This document shows positions 1-6,106 of a stretch of DNA of 8,006 bases, in pieces. A program made the position numbers and the translations under genes. The first letter of the stretch is position 1. Each line of letters opens with the position of its first letter. Source of the stretch: Methyloprofundus sp. (GTDB lineage Bacteria; Pseudomonadota; Gammaproteobacteria; Methylococcales; Methylomonadaceae). The notes under the pieces were generated by a model. It saw only the letters and a program-made list of their open reading frames with translations. It did not search any database and was not told the origin of the DNA. The DNA lies in assembly GCA_030619185.1 (NCBI GenBank), contig JAUXBW010000104.1:1-8006 (forward strand), read 5' to 3'.

Positions 1-1
1 A

Positions 2-100
2 GAAATAGGCGCATAGCCAGCTACGTAAGTATTTCTACAACAAAGAAGACGGATAAAAAGGCAAGCAAGTTGCTTAAGTTATTTCGTGCACGTTCCTTAG
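2..100 (+). repeat. Hairpin repeat element, copy A
   Basis: This is the first of three copies of a structured dispersed repeat. Its 34-nt head (2-35) is an inverted repeat: GAAATAG, internal loop GCG, CATAGC, two-base loop, GCTACG, internal loop TAA, GTATTTC. The tail (36-100) carries AAGACGGAT at 46-54, a small palindrome AAGCAAGTTGCTT and GTGCAC. The copy matches 814-912 end to end over 99 nt with about one-base indels, at an offset of exactly 812 at both ends; by eye the identity is roughly four bases in five. No transposase or phage gene is present. It may be a REP/MITE-like element or a structured RNA; its nature is inferred. The copy may extend left of the window. Confidence 0.8.
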
Positions 101-132
101 GGAGCTGGAAATAAATAATCATCCGATATTGG

Positions 133-229
133 GAAGGATTTTTGTTTGTCTTAAGTGGTGTAGCAACAGGCACATAGCAGGCTACGTAACTGTTTTTTAG
201 TGCGGCTGTGGGGTCAAAAGACAAGCTAG
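133..229 (+). repeat. Hairpin repeat element, copy C, with arms on both sides
   Basis: The central hairpin (163-196) has the same architecture as the copies at 2-35 and 814-847: outer arm, GCA/TAA internal loop, CATAGC-AG-GCTACG inner stem. The outer stem reads AACAG/CTGTT where the 814 copy has AATAG/CTATT, a change on both sides that keeps pairing. To the left, 136-152 carries the tail motif in reverse orientation (TTTTTGTTTGTCTT), ending 10 nt before the hairpin. To the right, GGGTCAAAAGACAAGC (about 211-226) resembles the forward tail of the 814 copy. The unit therefore looks like a palindromic head with outward-facing arms. It has no coding potential that I trust. Confidence 0.7.
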
Positions 230-259
230 ACTCGGGTATTATTGAATTCTAGTTCCATA

Positions 260-268
260 CCCCCCCCC
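260..268 (+). repeat. Nine-cytosine homopolymer tract
   Basis: An uninterrupted run of nine C residues, followed by ACACCCGCC, lies in otherwise AT-rich intergenic DNA about 100 bp upstream of the SpoIIAA-like gene. Tracts of this kind can change length by slipped-strand mispairing and, when placed near promoters, can alter expression. Whether this one varies cannot be seen from one sequence. Confidence 0.85.
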
Positions 269-283
269 ACACCCGCCTTATTG

Positions 284-300
284 GTATTTTTGTCTGTCTT
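284..300 (-). repeat. Isolated arm fragment of the hairpin repeat
   Basis: The 17 bp here match 136-152 (the reverse-oriented arm of copy C) at 15 of 17 positions, including the terminal TGTCTT. No hairpin head follows, so this looks like a decayed or truncated copy facing the SpoIIAA-like gene. The rest of 230-366 shows the C tract and the gene leader but no clear promoter hexamers. Confidence 0.5.
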
Positions 301-366
301 CACGTCCAGATTTTTCACAAAATCCGCGCGCAACTGATGTTTTTAGGTTAAACAAAGGAAATAATT

Positions 367-747
367 ATGGGTGTTATTAGGCATGGATTATCCATTGGAA
401 TCGAAAGAGTGGACAATGAGTTTTTTCTGTCTTTAAAAGCAATTGGCAAACTCACTCATAAAGATTATCAAAAAATTAATCCTATGATTGATTCGGCCCT
501 GGAAGGCATTAAAGATCCAGAAATAAAAGTCTTTATTGATGGCTCTGAGTTGCAAGGTTGGGAGTTAAGAGCGGCATGGGATGATTTTAAGCTCGGCCTA
601 AAGCACGGTAATGAATTTAGCAAAATTGCTATTTTTGGAAATAAAAAGTGGCAAGAGTACTCAGCAAAAATTGGTTCATGGTTTGTTTCAGGCGAAGTTG
701 AATTTTTTGAGGATGCTGAACAGGCAATTGCCTGGTTGCAGGAGTGA
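367..747 (+). CDS. SpoIIAA-like / STAS-SEC14-fold protein
   Basis: A 126-residue soluble protein without signal peptide or membrane segment. It resembles the SpoIIAA-like family (PF11964). It starts with a beta-rich part (residues 8-27), has a central strand IKVFIDGSELQGWE (53-66), then the family-typical helix AAWDDFKLGLKH (69-80), the strand FSKIAIFGNKKW (84-95) and a C-terminal FFEDAEQAIAWL (113-124). Full length matches the family. The biochemical role of these proteins is not established; STAS folds usually act as small protein-interaction or ligand-binding modules. The ATG is supported by an AAAGGAA Shine-Dalgarno eight bases upstream (about 354-360). The gene stands alone, bracketed by two copies of a hairpin repeat. 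No anti-sigma kinase, phosphatase or transporter partner lies next to it, so no pathway can be assigned. Confidence 0.85.
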   Translation: MGVIRHGLSIGIERVDNEFFLSLKAIGKLTHKDYQKINPMIDSALEGIKDPEIKVFIDGSELQGWELRAAWDDFKLGLKHGNEFSKIAIFGNKKWQEYSAKIGSWFVSGEVEFFEDAEQAIAWLQE

Positions 748-813
748 GATATACTTTGCCCGGTCACCGTTGCGGATTTATAGCGAATTGTTTTTTGTCG
801 AGAGCAAGGAACT

Positions 814-912
814 GAAATAGGCGCATAGCAAGCTATGTAACTATTTCTATCAAAAGGAAAGACGGATCAAAAACAAGCCAGTTGTGCAGGTTATTCTGTG
901 CGCATTTCTTAG
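814..912 (+). repeat. Hairpin repeat element, copy B, upstream of lipA
   Basis: The head at 814-847 is the most perfect hairpin of the three: GAAATAG / GCG / CATAGC-AA-GCTATG / TAA / CTATTTC, with all 13 outer and inner pairs intact. The tail holds AAGACGGAT at 859-867 and runs to CTTAG at 912. Left of the head, TTTTTTGTC (about 791-799) loosely mirrors the right arm. The element ends 18 bp before the lipA ATG and so would lie in the lipA leader or promoter region. It could affect lipA transcription, mRNA stability or translation; that is inference from position only. Confidence 0.8.
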
Positions 913-930
913 CTTCAAACTCAATATATT

Positions 931-1920
931 ATGTCTATCATCCAGGCTCCGTCACGTAAAACCCCCGGCACACATCATCGAAATGCTGAAAAATTAGCTA
1001 GAATTCCGATTAAAGTAGAGCCTGGTGACTCAGTCTTGCGCAAACCCGACTGGATTCGGATTAAATTAACGGGCAATAAGGATATCGTCCGCATAAAAAA
1101 AACCTTACGTGAAAACCGCTTACATAGTGTATGTGAAGAGGCCGCATGCCCCAATTTAAATGAGTGCTTTAGTCTGGGTACAGCAACCTTTATGATTATG
1201 GGAGATCTGTGTACCCGGCGTTGCCCGTTTTGTGATGTTGCGCATGGAAAGCCTGAGCCTTTAGACACTGGTGAGCCACTTAATCTTGCTAAAACAATTA
1301 AAGAGCTAGCTTTAAAGTACGTGGTTATTACATCTGTTGATCGTGATGACTTAAGAGATGGTGGAGCAGGGCATTTTTCTGCCTGTGTGAATGCGATTCG
1401 CGAGCAGTCACCAGAAACAAAAATTGAAGTTCTAGTGCCTGATTTCAGGGGGCGTGTTGCCGTTGCTTTGGCGCTTTTGCAGACCAGTCCTGTGGATGTG
1501 TTTAATCATAATCTGGAGACTATTCCTCGCTTGTATAAAAAAGCTAGGCCAGGTGCCAATTATCAACAATCGCTTGATTTGTTAAAAGCATATCATGAAG
1601 TATTGCCAGAAATACCGACTAAATCAGGCCTTATGCTAGGAATAGGCGAAACCAAGGAAGAGGTGCTTGAGGTGTTGCGTGACTTGCGTAAGCAATATTG
1701 CTCGATTTTAACTCTGGGGCAGTATTTACAGCCTAGTAAGGATCACTTAGCTGTGCAGCGCTATGTTACTCCGAAAGAGTTTAATGAATACAATGTGTTA
1801 GCAAAACAAATGGGCTTTAAACAGGTTGCCAGCGGGCCTATGGTGCGTTCGTCTTACCATGCTGATGAACAGGCCAAAGAGTTGTTAGCCAAGGCAAAAA
1901 AAGCAACGTGCACTGAATAA
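931..1920 (+). CDS. lipA: Lipoyl synthase (radical SAM)
   Basis: LipA inserts two sulfur atoms at C6 and C8 of protein-bound octanoyl groups to make the lipoyl cofactor of pyruvate and 2-oxoglutarate dehydrogenases and the glycine cleavage system. The protein has 329 residues, close to the family norm. The auxiliary-cluster cysteines are C68, C73 and C79 ([12 protein letters not shown]). The radical-SAM CxxxCxxC is C94, C98 and C101 (CTRRCPFC). The C-terminal RSSY (306-309) provides the serine ligand of the auxiliary cluster. Other hallmarks are [28 protein letters not shown] and LGQYLQPS. The start at 931 fits the usual N-terminus ending in LRKP(D/E)W. However, no clear Shine-Dalgarno precedes it, only an AT-rich stretch just after a hairpin repeat. 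There is no lipB beside it, so octanoyl transfer must be encoded elsewhere. Confidence 0.97.
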   Translation: MSIIQAPSRKTPGTHHRNAEKLARIPIKVEPGDSVLRKPDWIRIKLTGNKDIVRIKKTLRENRLHSVCEEAACPNLNECFSLGTATFMIMGDLCTRRCPFCDVAHGKPEPLDTGEPLNLAKTIKELALKYVVITSVDRDDLRDGGAGHFSACVNAIREQSPETKIEVLVPDFRGRVAVALALLQTSPVDVFNHNLETIPRLYKKARPGANYQQSLDLLKAYHEVLPEIPTKSGLMLGIGETKEEVLEVLRDLRKQYCSILTLGQYLQPSKDHLAVQRYVTPKEFNEYNVLAKQMGFKQVASGPMVRSSYHADEQAKELLAKAKKATCTE

Positions 1921-1939
1921 CGGGTACAACGCCCACCCG
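1921..1939 (+). terminator. Possible weak hairpin after lipA
   Basis: CGGGT (1921-1925) pairs with ACCCG (1935-1939) around a nine-base loop directly after the lipA stop. No T tract follows, so this is not a standard intrinsic terminator. The 96-bp convergent gap to the end of crp shows no better candidate on either strand; GGCT/AGCC at 1991-2004 forms only four pairs. Confidence 0.25.
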
Positions 1940-2016
1940 TAAGCACTCCTTAATAAAAAGGGTATGTCCTATGTGGTGGGGAATGGTGCAGGCTGCGTCT
2001 AGCCGCTGTTATTGTG

Positions 2017-2670
2017 TCAGCGTGTACCAAAAACAACGATGGTCTTTCCATGGGCTGAAATTAATTTCTTTTCTTCCATTTCTATCAAAATACGTCCTAC
2101 CATTTCTCTAGAGCAACCCGCGATACGGCTGATTTCCTGGCGTGTTGTATGGAGTTGCATGCCGTCAGGGTGAGTGATTGCATCGGGTTCTTTGGTTAGA
2201 TCGAGTAATGTGCGAGCAACACGTCCCTCTACATCCATAAAGGCCAAATCGCAATATTTTCTACTTGTTATAAGCAGTCTGCAGGCGAGTTGTTCGCCGA
2301 ACAAAGAAAGTAAATACACTGCTTGACTAGCAAGCTCATTGTGCAGGGCCTCATGCAGGCGGGTATAACTGATTTCAGCAAGTTTACATGCTACGCGTGT
2401 TTTAACGGTTACCTGACGATCTCCGGGTGTTTTAAATACTCCAATCTCACCAATAAAATCATCTTTATTTAGATAAGCCAGAATAAGTTCATGACCTTCA
2501 TTATCTTCAGCACAGACACTGACCGATCCTTCAATAACATAATGTAGGCTGTCACCTTTATCGCCAGGGCGAATGATGGTTGTTTTTGCTGGGTAACTAT
2601 GTACGTGGCAATGCGTAAGTAGCTTGGAAATAGCGACAACTTGTTCAGCACTTGGGGTGTTGTTTATCAT
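2017..2670 (-). CDS. crp: CRP/Vfr-type cAMP-receptor transcription regulator
   Basis: A CRP/FNR-superfamily global regulator of 217 residues. The N-terminal cyclic-nucleotide domain covers about residues 20-120 (YVIEGSVSV, AYLNKDDFIGEIGVF). A dimerisation helix follows (about 118-143), then a winged helix (145-217). The recognition helix GCSREMVGR (185-193) keeps Arg188, Glu189 and Arg193, equivalent to the DNA-contacting Arg180, Glu181 and Arg185 of E. coli CRP. The ending ISAHGKTIVVFGTR is almost the E. coli C-terminus. Pocket residues Gly74, Glu75, Arg85, Thr135 and Ser136 match the E. coli cAMP contacts, but the position of E. coli Ser83 is Gln86. About five extra residues lie between EISY (99-102) and the dimerisation helix. 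An AAAGGT Shine-Dalgarno precedes the ATG. It lies downstream of rnpB on the same strand. Its ligand may be cAMP or something else. Confidence 0.9.
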   Translation of the reverse strand: MINNTPSAEQVVAISKLLTHCHVHSYPAKTTIIRPGDKGDSLHYVIEGSVSVCAEDNEGHELILAYLNKDDFIGEIGVFKTPGDRQVTVKTRVACKLAEISYTRLHEALHNELASQAVYLLSLFGEQLACRLLITSRKYCDLAFMDVEGRVARTLLDLTKEPDAITHPDGMQLHTTRQEISRIAGCSREMVGRILIEMEEKKLISAHGKTIVVFGTR

Positions 2671-2705
2671 TGTTTTACCTTTTGAATGTGAACATCCTCG
2701 TTGTT

Positions 2706-2745
2706 CCAGTCGGAGACTGGATCATTCTAACCCATGGAAAATGGG
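2706..2745 (-). promoter_or_regulatory. crp promoter candidate with two perfect inverted repeats
   Basis: Read on the minus strand, TAGAAT (plus 2724-2729) is a five-of-six match to a sigma-70 -10 element; no convincing -35 is seen. Just upstream lies CCCAT-TTTCC-ATGGG (2731-2745). Just downstream, over the expected start site, lies CCAGTC-TCC-GACTGG (2706-2720). Neither hairpin is followed by a T run, so they are more likely operators or leader structures than terminators. They could also be part of the rnpB 3' trailer. A half CRP site, TGTGA (2688-2692 region), lies between this and the crp start codon. Confidence 0.4.
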
Positions 2746-2780
2746 CAGACTACAATAAAAAATACCTGACTGTGAAAAAT

Positions 2781-3147
2781 AGAGTTGGTCGATAAGCCGG
2801 GTTTTGTCTAGGACAGTCATTCATCTAGGCCATAAGTCACCTTAAGGCTCAAGCGATCTACCCAGGGGCCGCGCGAGCCGCGCGTCTGCCCCTCTATTTG
2901 ATCTTGCTCCAGGTAGGGTTTACCATGCCGCTCCTGTTACCAGTCACGCGGTGCGCTCTTACCGCACCATTTCACCCTTACCCCTCACCTAGAATCATAG
3001 ATTGTAGGTGAGGGGCGGTTTATTTTCTGCTGCACTTTCCGTAGGCTTGCACCTCCCAGATGTTATCTGGTACCTTGCCCTGTGGAGCCCGGACTTTCCT
3101 CTATATTGCTTGAATTCAAGTAATATAGCGACTGCCTGACCAACTCT
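2781..3147 (-). ncRNA. rnpB: RNase P RNA (bacterial type A)
   Basis: This is the catalytic RNA that removes 5' leaders from pre-tRNAs. On the minus strand the conserved elements appear in order. A ten-base-pair P1 (AGAGTTGGTC at the 5' end, plus 3138-3147) is closed exactly by GACCAACTCT at the 3' end (plus 2781-2790). GAGGAAAGTCCGGGC is the CR-I/P4 strand (plus about 3087-3101). GGTAAGGGTGAAA(T)GGTGCGGTAAGAGCGCACCGCG lies in the middle (plus about 2945-2983). AAACCCGGCTTAT is the 3' P4 strand (plus about 2792-2804). A perfect P3-like hairpin lies at 3101-3128. A P12-like 11-bp stem pairs 2981-2991 with 3005-3015. Length is about 367 nt, normal for the type. Placement next to rsmI matches Pseudomonas. 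Ends are set by P1 and may be off by a few bases. Confidence 0.97.
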
Positions 3148-3153
3148 GTGCTT

Positions 3154-3159
3154 ATTATA
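3154..3159 (-). promoter_or_regulatory. -10 element of the rnpB promoter
   Basis: On the minus strand a perfect TATAAT sits here and its downstream edge is six bases from the inferred first base of RNase P RNA at 3147, an ideal spacing. The -35 region around 3176-3183 is AT-rich with no recognisable TTGACA. Strong -10 placement plus a stable RNA product supports this as the rnpB promoter. Confidence 0.65.
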
Positions 3160-3189
3160 GCTTATTTTTACCGGATTATTTATTTCCAT

Positions 3190-3262
3190 TTCCCCTGGTG
3201 GGGGGATTAAAAGTATTACATATCACATTTACTGCACTTAAAATCGCCCTTCCCCTGGTGGG
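3190..3262 (-). repeat. Pair of identical 13-bp repeats between rsmI and rnpB
   Basis: TTCCCCTGGTGGG occurs at 3190-3202 and again at 3250-3262, starts exactly 60 bp apart. The first copy extends to a CCCC-TGGT-GGGG inverted core. The second directly abuts the rsmI stop codon (3263-3265), and the first lies about 30 bp upstream of the rnpB -10. They may be paired protein-binding sites, small hairpins at the rsmI 3' end, or chance duplication. No T tract follows on the minus strand. Confidence 0.6.
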
Positions 3263-4120
3263 TTATTTTTGCATTGCAGATAATTCTAATGCAGTTTGGT
3301 ACATCAGTTTTTTTCTCACCCCTGTAATCTCAGTTGCTAGTTTAACGGCAGTTTTAATCGAGCACTCCGTCAATAGAATTTTGAGTGTCTTTAATTGCTG
3401 TTCTGTTAATACATCAGGTTTTTTTTCGATTTGGCTGCCGGAAATCATGACGACAAGTTCGCCGCGTTGCATATTGCTGTCTTGGGCAAAGAGAATCAGT
3501 ATATCCTTTATGCTGGTTTTAATAATGGTTTCATGTAATTTTGTAATTTCACGCGCAATAGCTATTTCGTGTTCAGGAGCCAGTACGCTGGCTAAGTCCT
3601 GTAGGCAGGCATAAATTCGATGGCAAGATTCGTAGAATACCCAGGTTTCAGTATTATTTTTCTGTTGTTTAAATAAACTGATTCGTGCGCTCGAGGTACG
3701 GGGCAAGAAGCCAAAAAATGAAAACCGGGTAACAGCTAGTCCTGATGCAGATAAGGCGGCTATTAATGCGCAGGCACCTGGTATGGGAGAAACGATGATG
3801 TCCTCAGCTTGTGCTAAAGCAACTAGCGGCATACCTGGGTCGCTGATTAGGGGCGTGCCCGCGTCTGAAATAATGGCAAGGGAGGCTCCTTGTTTTATCT
3901 TTTGAACCAATCTATCTGCTGTTTGTTGTTCGTTGTGTTGATGAAGTGCGATGCAATGTGTTGTAATGCCATGCTGTTGTAACAGGGTGCGGGCATGTCG
4001 CGTATCCTCGGCGCAGATAAGATCGACTTGCTGTAATGTCTCGATTGCCCTGATACTGAAGTCTGCTAAATTGCCGATAGGGGTTGCAACAACATATAAT
4101 TTACCCTGCTGATTAGGCAT
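3263..4120 (-). CDS. rsmI: 16S rRNA C1402 2'-O-methyltransferase
   Basis: RsmI methylates the ribose of C1402 in 16S rRNA using S-adenosylmethionine, tuning the decoding centre. The 285-residue protein belongs to the tetrapyrrole-methylase-fold superfamily. Its signature blocks are ATPIGN (13-18 region), AEDTR (37-41), SDAGTPLISDPG (85-96), SPIPGACA (111-118) and FGFLPR (136-141). The FYESCHRI block (162-169) has Cys where Pro is common. The C-terminal extension (about 235-285) is typical of the family. The start is supported by AGGA seven bases upstream of the ATG. It is transcribed away from lpoA and toward rnpB, the arrangement seen in Pseudomonas. Expression probably starts in the 4121-4219 intergenic region. 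Confidence 0.96.
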   Translation of the reverse strand: MPNQQGKLYVVATPIGNLADFSIRAIETLQQVDLICAEDTRHARTLLQQHGITTHCIALHQHNEQQTADRLVQKIKQGASLAIISDAGTPLISDPGMPLVALAQAEDIIVSPIPGACALIAALSASGLAVTRFSFFGFLPRTSSARISLFKQQKNNTETWVFYESCHRIYACLQDLASVLAPEHEIAIAREITKLHETIIKTSIKDILILFAQDSNMQRGELVVMISGSQIEKKPDVLTEQQLKTLKILLTECSIKTAVKLATEITGVRKKLMYQTALELSAMQK

Positions 4121-4219
4121 ACTGGAATCCTGGTGTGTAAATAATTGGCTAGTATACTGCGAGCGAGAGCAGCGGGGTAAAGTATCTTTAAATAAGTGAT
4201 GTAATTGATTGTGGTATTT
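4121..4219. promoter_or_regulatory. Divergent rsmI / lpoA promoter region
   Basis: The 99 bp between the two start codons must serve both directions. AGTATACT (4151-4158) is palindromic and gives a TATACT -10-like hexamer on either strand. On the minus strand it would start transcription about 25 nt before rsmI. A perfect TAAAG-TAT-CTTTA inverted repeat (4178-4190) lies nearer lpoA. No good TTGACA-like -35 is present for either direction, so the exact promoters are uncertain. Confidence 0.4.
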
Positions 4220-6106
4220 ATGAAACGCTATATAGAGCTAATGTTGTTGGGTGTGGCACTGCTAATTTCAGGCTGCGCTATACAGACCGACGGGCAAAGT
4301 CCACCGACTGCTAAGGTAAGTACACAAGAACGTAAGGCGCGACAGCTATTTTTACAAGGTCATTACAAGCAGTCCGCTGTGCTATATCAGCAGCTGGCAA
4401 GTGAGCCTTCGGCTAGGCAGGATTTCTTACGTTTGCGCACTGCTCAGACTTTATTGAAAATGGGGCTGGATGACCAGGCTAAAGCATATCTGGATTTAAT
4501 AGTGCCTGGTAAACTGAAGGTTCAGCAGTATAATCAGTTGTATCTCATGTATGCTCATTTAAATTTAAATTCAGGCAATGCAGTACTGGCACTAAAGAAT
4601 TTACAATACATTAAGGTGCCTTCTTTAAGCCCGCAGCAAAAGCCAGCATATTATGAAATGAGTGCATTTTCTTATGCGCTGATGGGGCAGGAGATTGAGA
4701 GTGTGCAGGCAAGGCTTGCATTGGAACCTTATTTGCACACGGAGCTGAAGAAAGAGAATAATAATATTGCTATTCTGGAGTTGTTAAGTTTATTAAGTAA
4801 TGAAGCTTTGGAGGTGCAACTGAGGAAGTCTAAGGCTGAGACTTATTCAGGCTGGCTAGAGTTGGAGAAGGCTCGGCGGCAGTATCCTGGTGGGAAGCAA
4901 TTTACGCAGGCGTTAAATGAATGGGCGCAGGAGCATCCCCGGCACCCGGCACAAGCACTCATTGCATCTGGATATTTTACGGTTTCAGGGTTCAAATTAG
5001 GTAATGTGAGTGATATAGCGGTATTATTACCAGAATCAGGTCTCTACAGCGCACATGCCAATGCCCTGAAAGCAGGGTTTATGGCGGCTTATGAGAGGCA
5101 GGTTGATGATGATTTACGACCTAATATCCGTTTTTACAATACTCATCAAGTGAATATCGCCTTGCTTTATCAGCAGGCTGTTGTGGATGGGGCGCAACTC
5201 GTTATTGGGCCGCTGAATAAAAAATACATTCAGGAGTTGGCAGAAAGTAGTGATTTAGTTGTGCCTGTCATGGCTCTAAATTATGTGCAAGGGCTGGCTA
5301 AGTCCAATTTATACCAGTTTGCATTAAGCCCGCTAGATGAAGCACAGCAGGCAGCAAAGCAGGCAAGGTTTTCAGGGTATGAGAATGCGATTATACTCGC
5401 CCCGAATACCAGAAATGGCGAGCGGGTTAGCCAGTATTTTCAAGAGAGTTGGGAGGCATTAAATGGAAATATCATCCAGCTTCAGAGCTATGATCCAGGC
5501 GCGAAAGATTTTAGTTTTCCGGTAAAGGAAATGTTGAGCATTAATGAAAGTCAAAAGAGGTTTCAGCGCCTGAAGAAAGTGATGGGTGTGGTTGAATATG
5601 CACCTAGGCGGCGGCAGGACGTAGATGTAATCTTCCTGGCTGCAAGTAATCAGAAAGCGCGCTTAATTAATCCACAGTTTTATCATAATCGAGCTGGATC
5701 AGTCGCCGTTTATGGCTTATCTAATATTTATGCTGGGCAACAGGAAAGGCAAAAAGATATAGACCTTGAAGGCGTGAAGTTTTGTACGATTCCCTGGTTA
5801 TTTGATGAAGCTTACCAAGGTGAATTGAGTATGCAGGCTATGCAGGACGTTTGGCAGACGTTTCCAGATAGGTATTTAAGTCTGGTTGCTTTTGGTGTGG
5901 ATGCTTATTCTGTGGTTGCATATCTTAATGAGCTGGCAACTACAGCATACTCTGGTGCAACGGGTGAATTAGTGTTAAATGAGTATAATCGCATTGAGCG
6001 GCATTTAGTGTGTGCTCAATTTAAAAATGGAGAGGTATTACTCTTGGAAATGGCAGATGAAAGTAATGCAGAACTTAGGAATTTAATTGATTTAAAAGGT
6101 GGGTGA
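4220..6106 (+). CDS. lpoA: Penicillin-binding protein activator, outer-membrane lipoprotein LpoA
   Basis: LpoA is anchored in the outer membrane and reaches through the periplasm to stimulate the peptidoglycan synthase PBP1A. From the ATG at 4220 the protein has 628 residues. It begins with a lipoprotein signal (MKRYIELMLLGVALLISGC) whose lipobox LISGC puts the lipidated Cys at residue 19; Ala at +2 suits outer-membrane sorting. Residues about 25-250 are helical and TPR-like (repeated Leu/Ala/Tyr spacing, for example ARQLFLQGHYKQSAVLYQQL). The LppC/periplasmic-binding-like domain starts near 265 with IAVLLPESG. An in-frame TTG at 4205 would add MIVVF before the signal sequence and is less likely; the ribosome site is weak (GTGG). 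It heads a packed operon with yraN, diaA and dolP. Confidence 0.93.
   Translation: MKRYIELMLLGVALLISGCAIQTDGQSPPTAKVSTQERKARQLFLQGHYKQSAVLYQQLASEPSARQDFLRLRTAQTLLKMGLDDQAKAYLDLIVPGKLKVQQYNQLYLMYAHLNLNSGNAVLALKNLQYIKVPSLSPQQKPAYYEMSAFSYALMGQEIESVQARLALEPYLHTELKKENNNIAILELLSLLSNEALEVQLRKSKAETYSGWLELEKARRQYPGGKQFTQALNEWAQEHPRHPAQALIASGYFTVSGFKLGNVSDIAVLLPESGLYSAHANALKAGFMAAYERQVDDDLRPNIRFYNTHQVNIALLYQQAVVDGAQLVIGPLNKKYIQELAESSDLVVPVMALNYVQGLAKSNLYQFALSPLDEAQQAAKQARFSGYENAIILAPNTRNGERVSQYFQESWEALNGNIIQLQSYDPGAKDFSFPVKEMLSINESQKRFQRLKKVMGVVEYAPRRRQDVDVIFLAASNQKARLINPQFYHNRAGSVAVYGLSNIYAGQQERQKDIDLEGVKFCTIPWLFDEAYQGELSMQAMQDVWQTFPDRYLSLVAFGVDAYSVVAYLNELATTAYSGATGELVLNEYNRIERHLVCAQFKNGEVLLLEMADESNAELRNLIDLKGG

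Noticed and set aside
21..224. 67-residue minus-strand reading frame in the left intergenic region
   Set aside because: It runs straight through two copies of the hairpin repeat, has no recognisable domain and is best explained as chance openness of repeat sequence.
2..912. Hairpin repeats as integron attC sites or a CRISPR array
   Set aside because: No GTTRRRY/RYYYAAC core pair or integrase is present, the copies are unevenly spaced and diverged, and there are no uniform spacers or cas genes.
2995..3189. 64-residue minus-strand frame near 3.1 kb
   Set aside because: It overlaps the 5' part of RNase P RNA, whose conserved helices explain the sequence.
3198..3614. 138-residue plus-strand frame
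   Set aside because: It lies antisense to the conserved C-terminal half of rsmI and matches nothing recognisable; it is a shadow frame.
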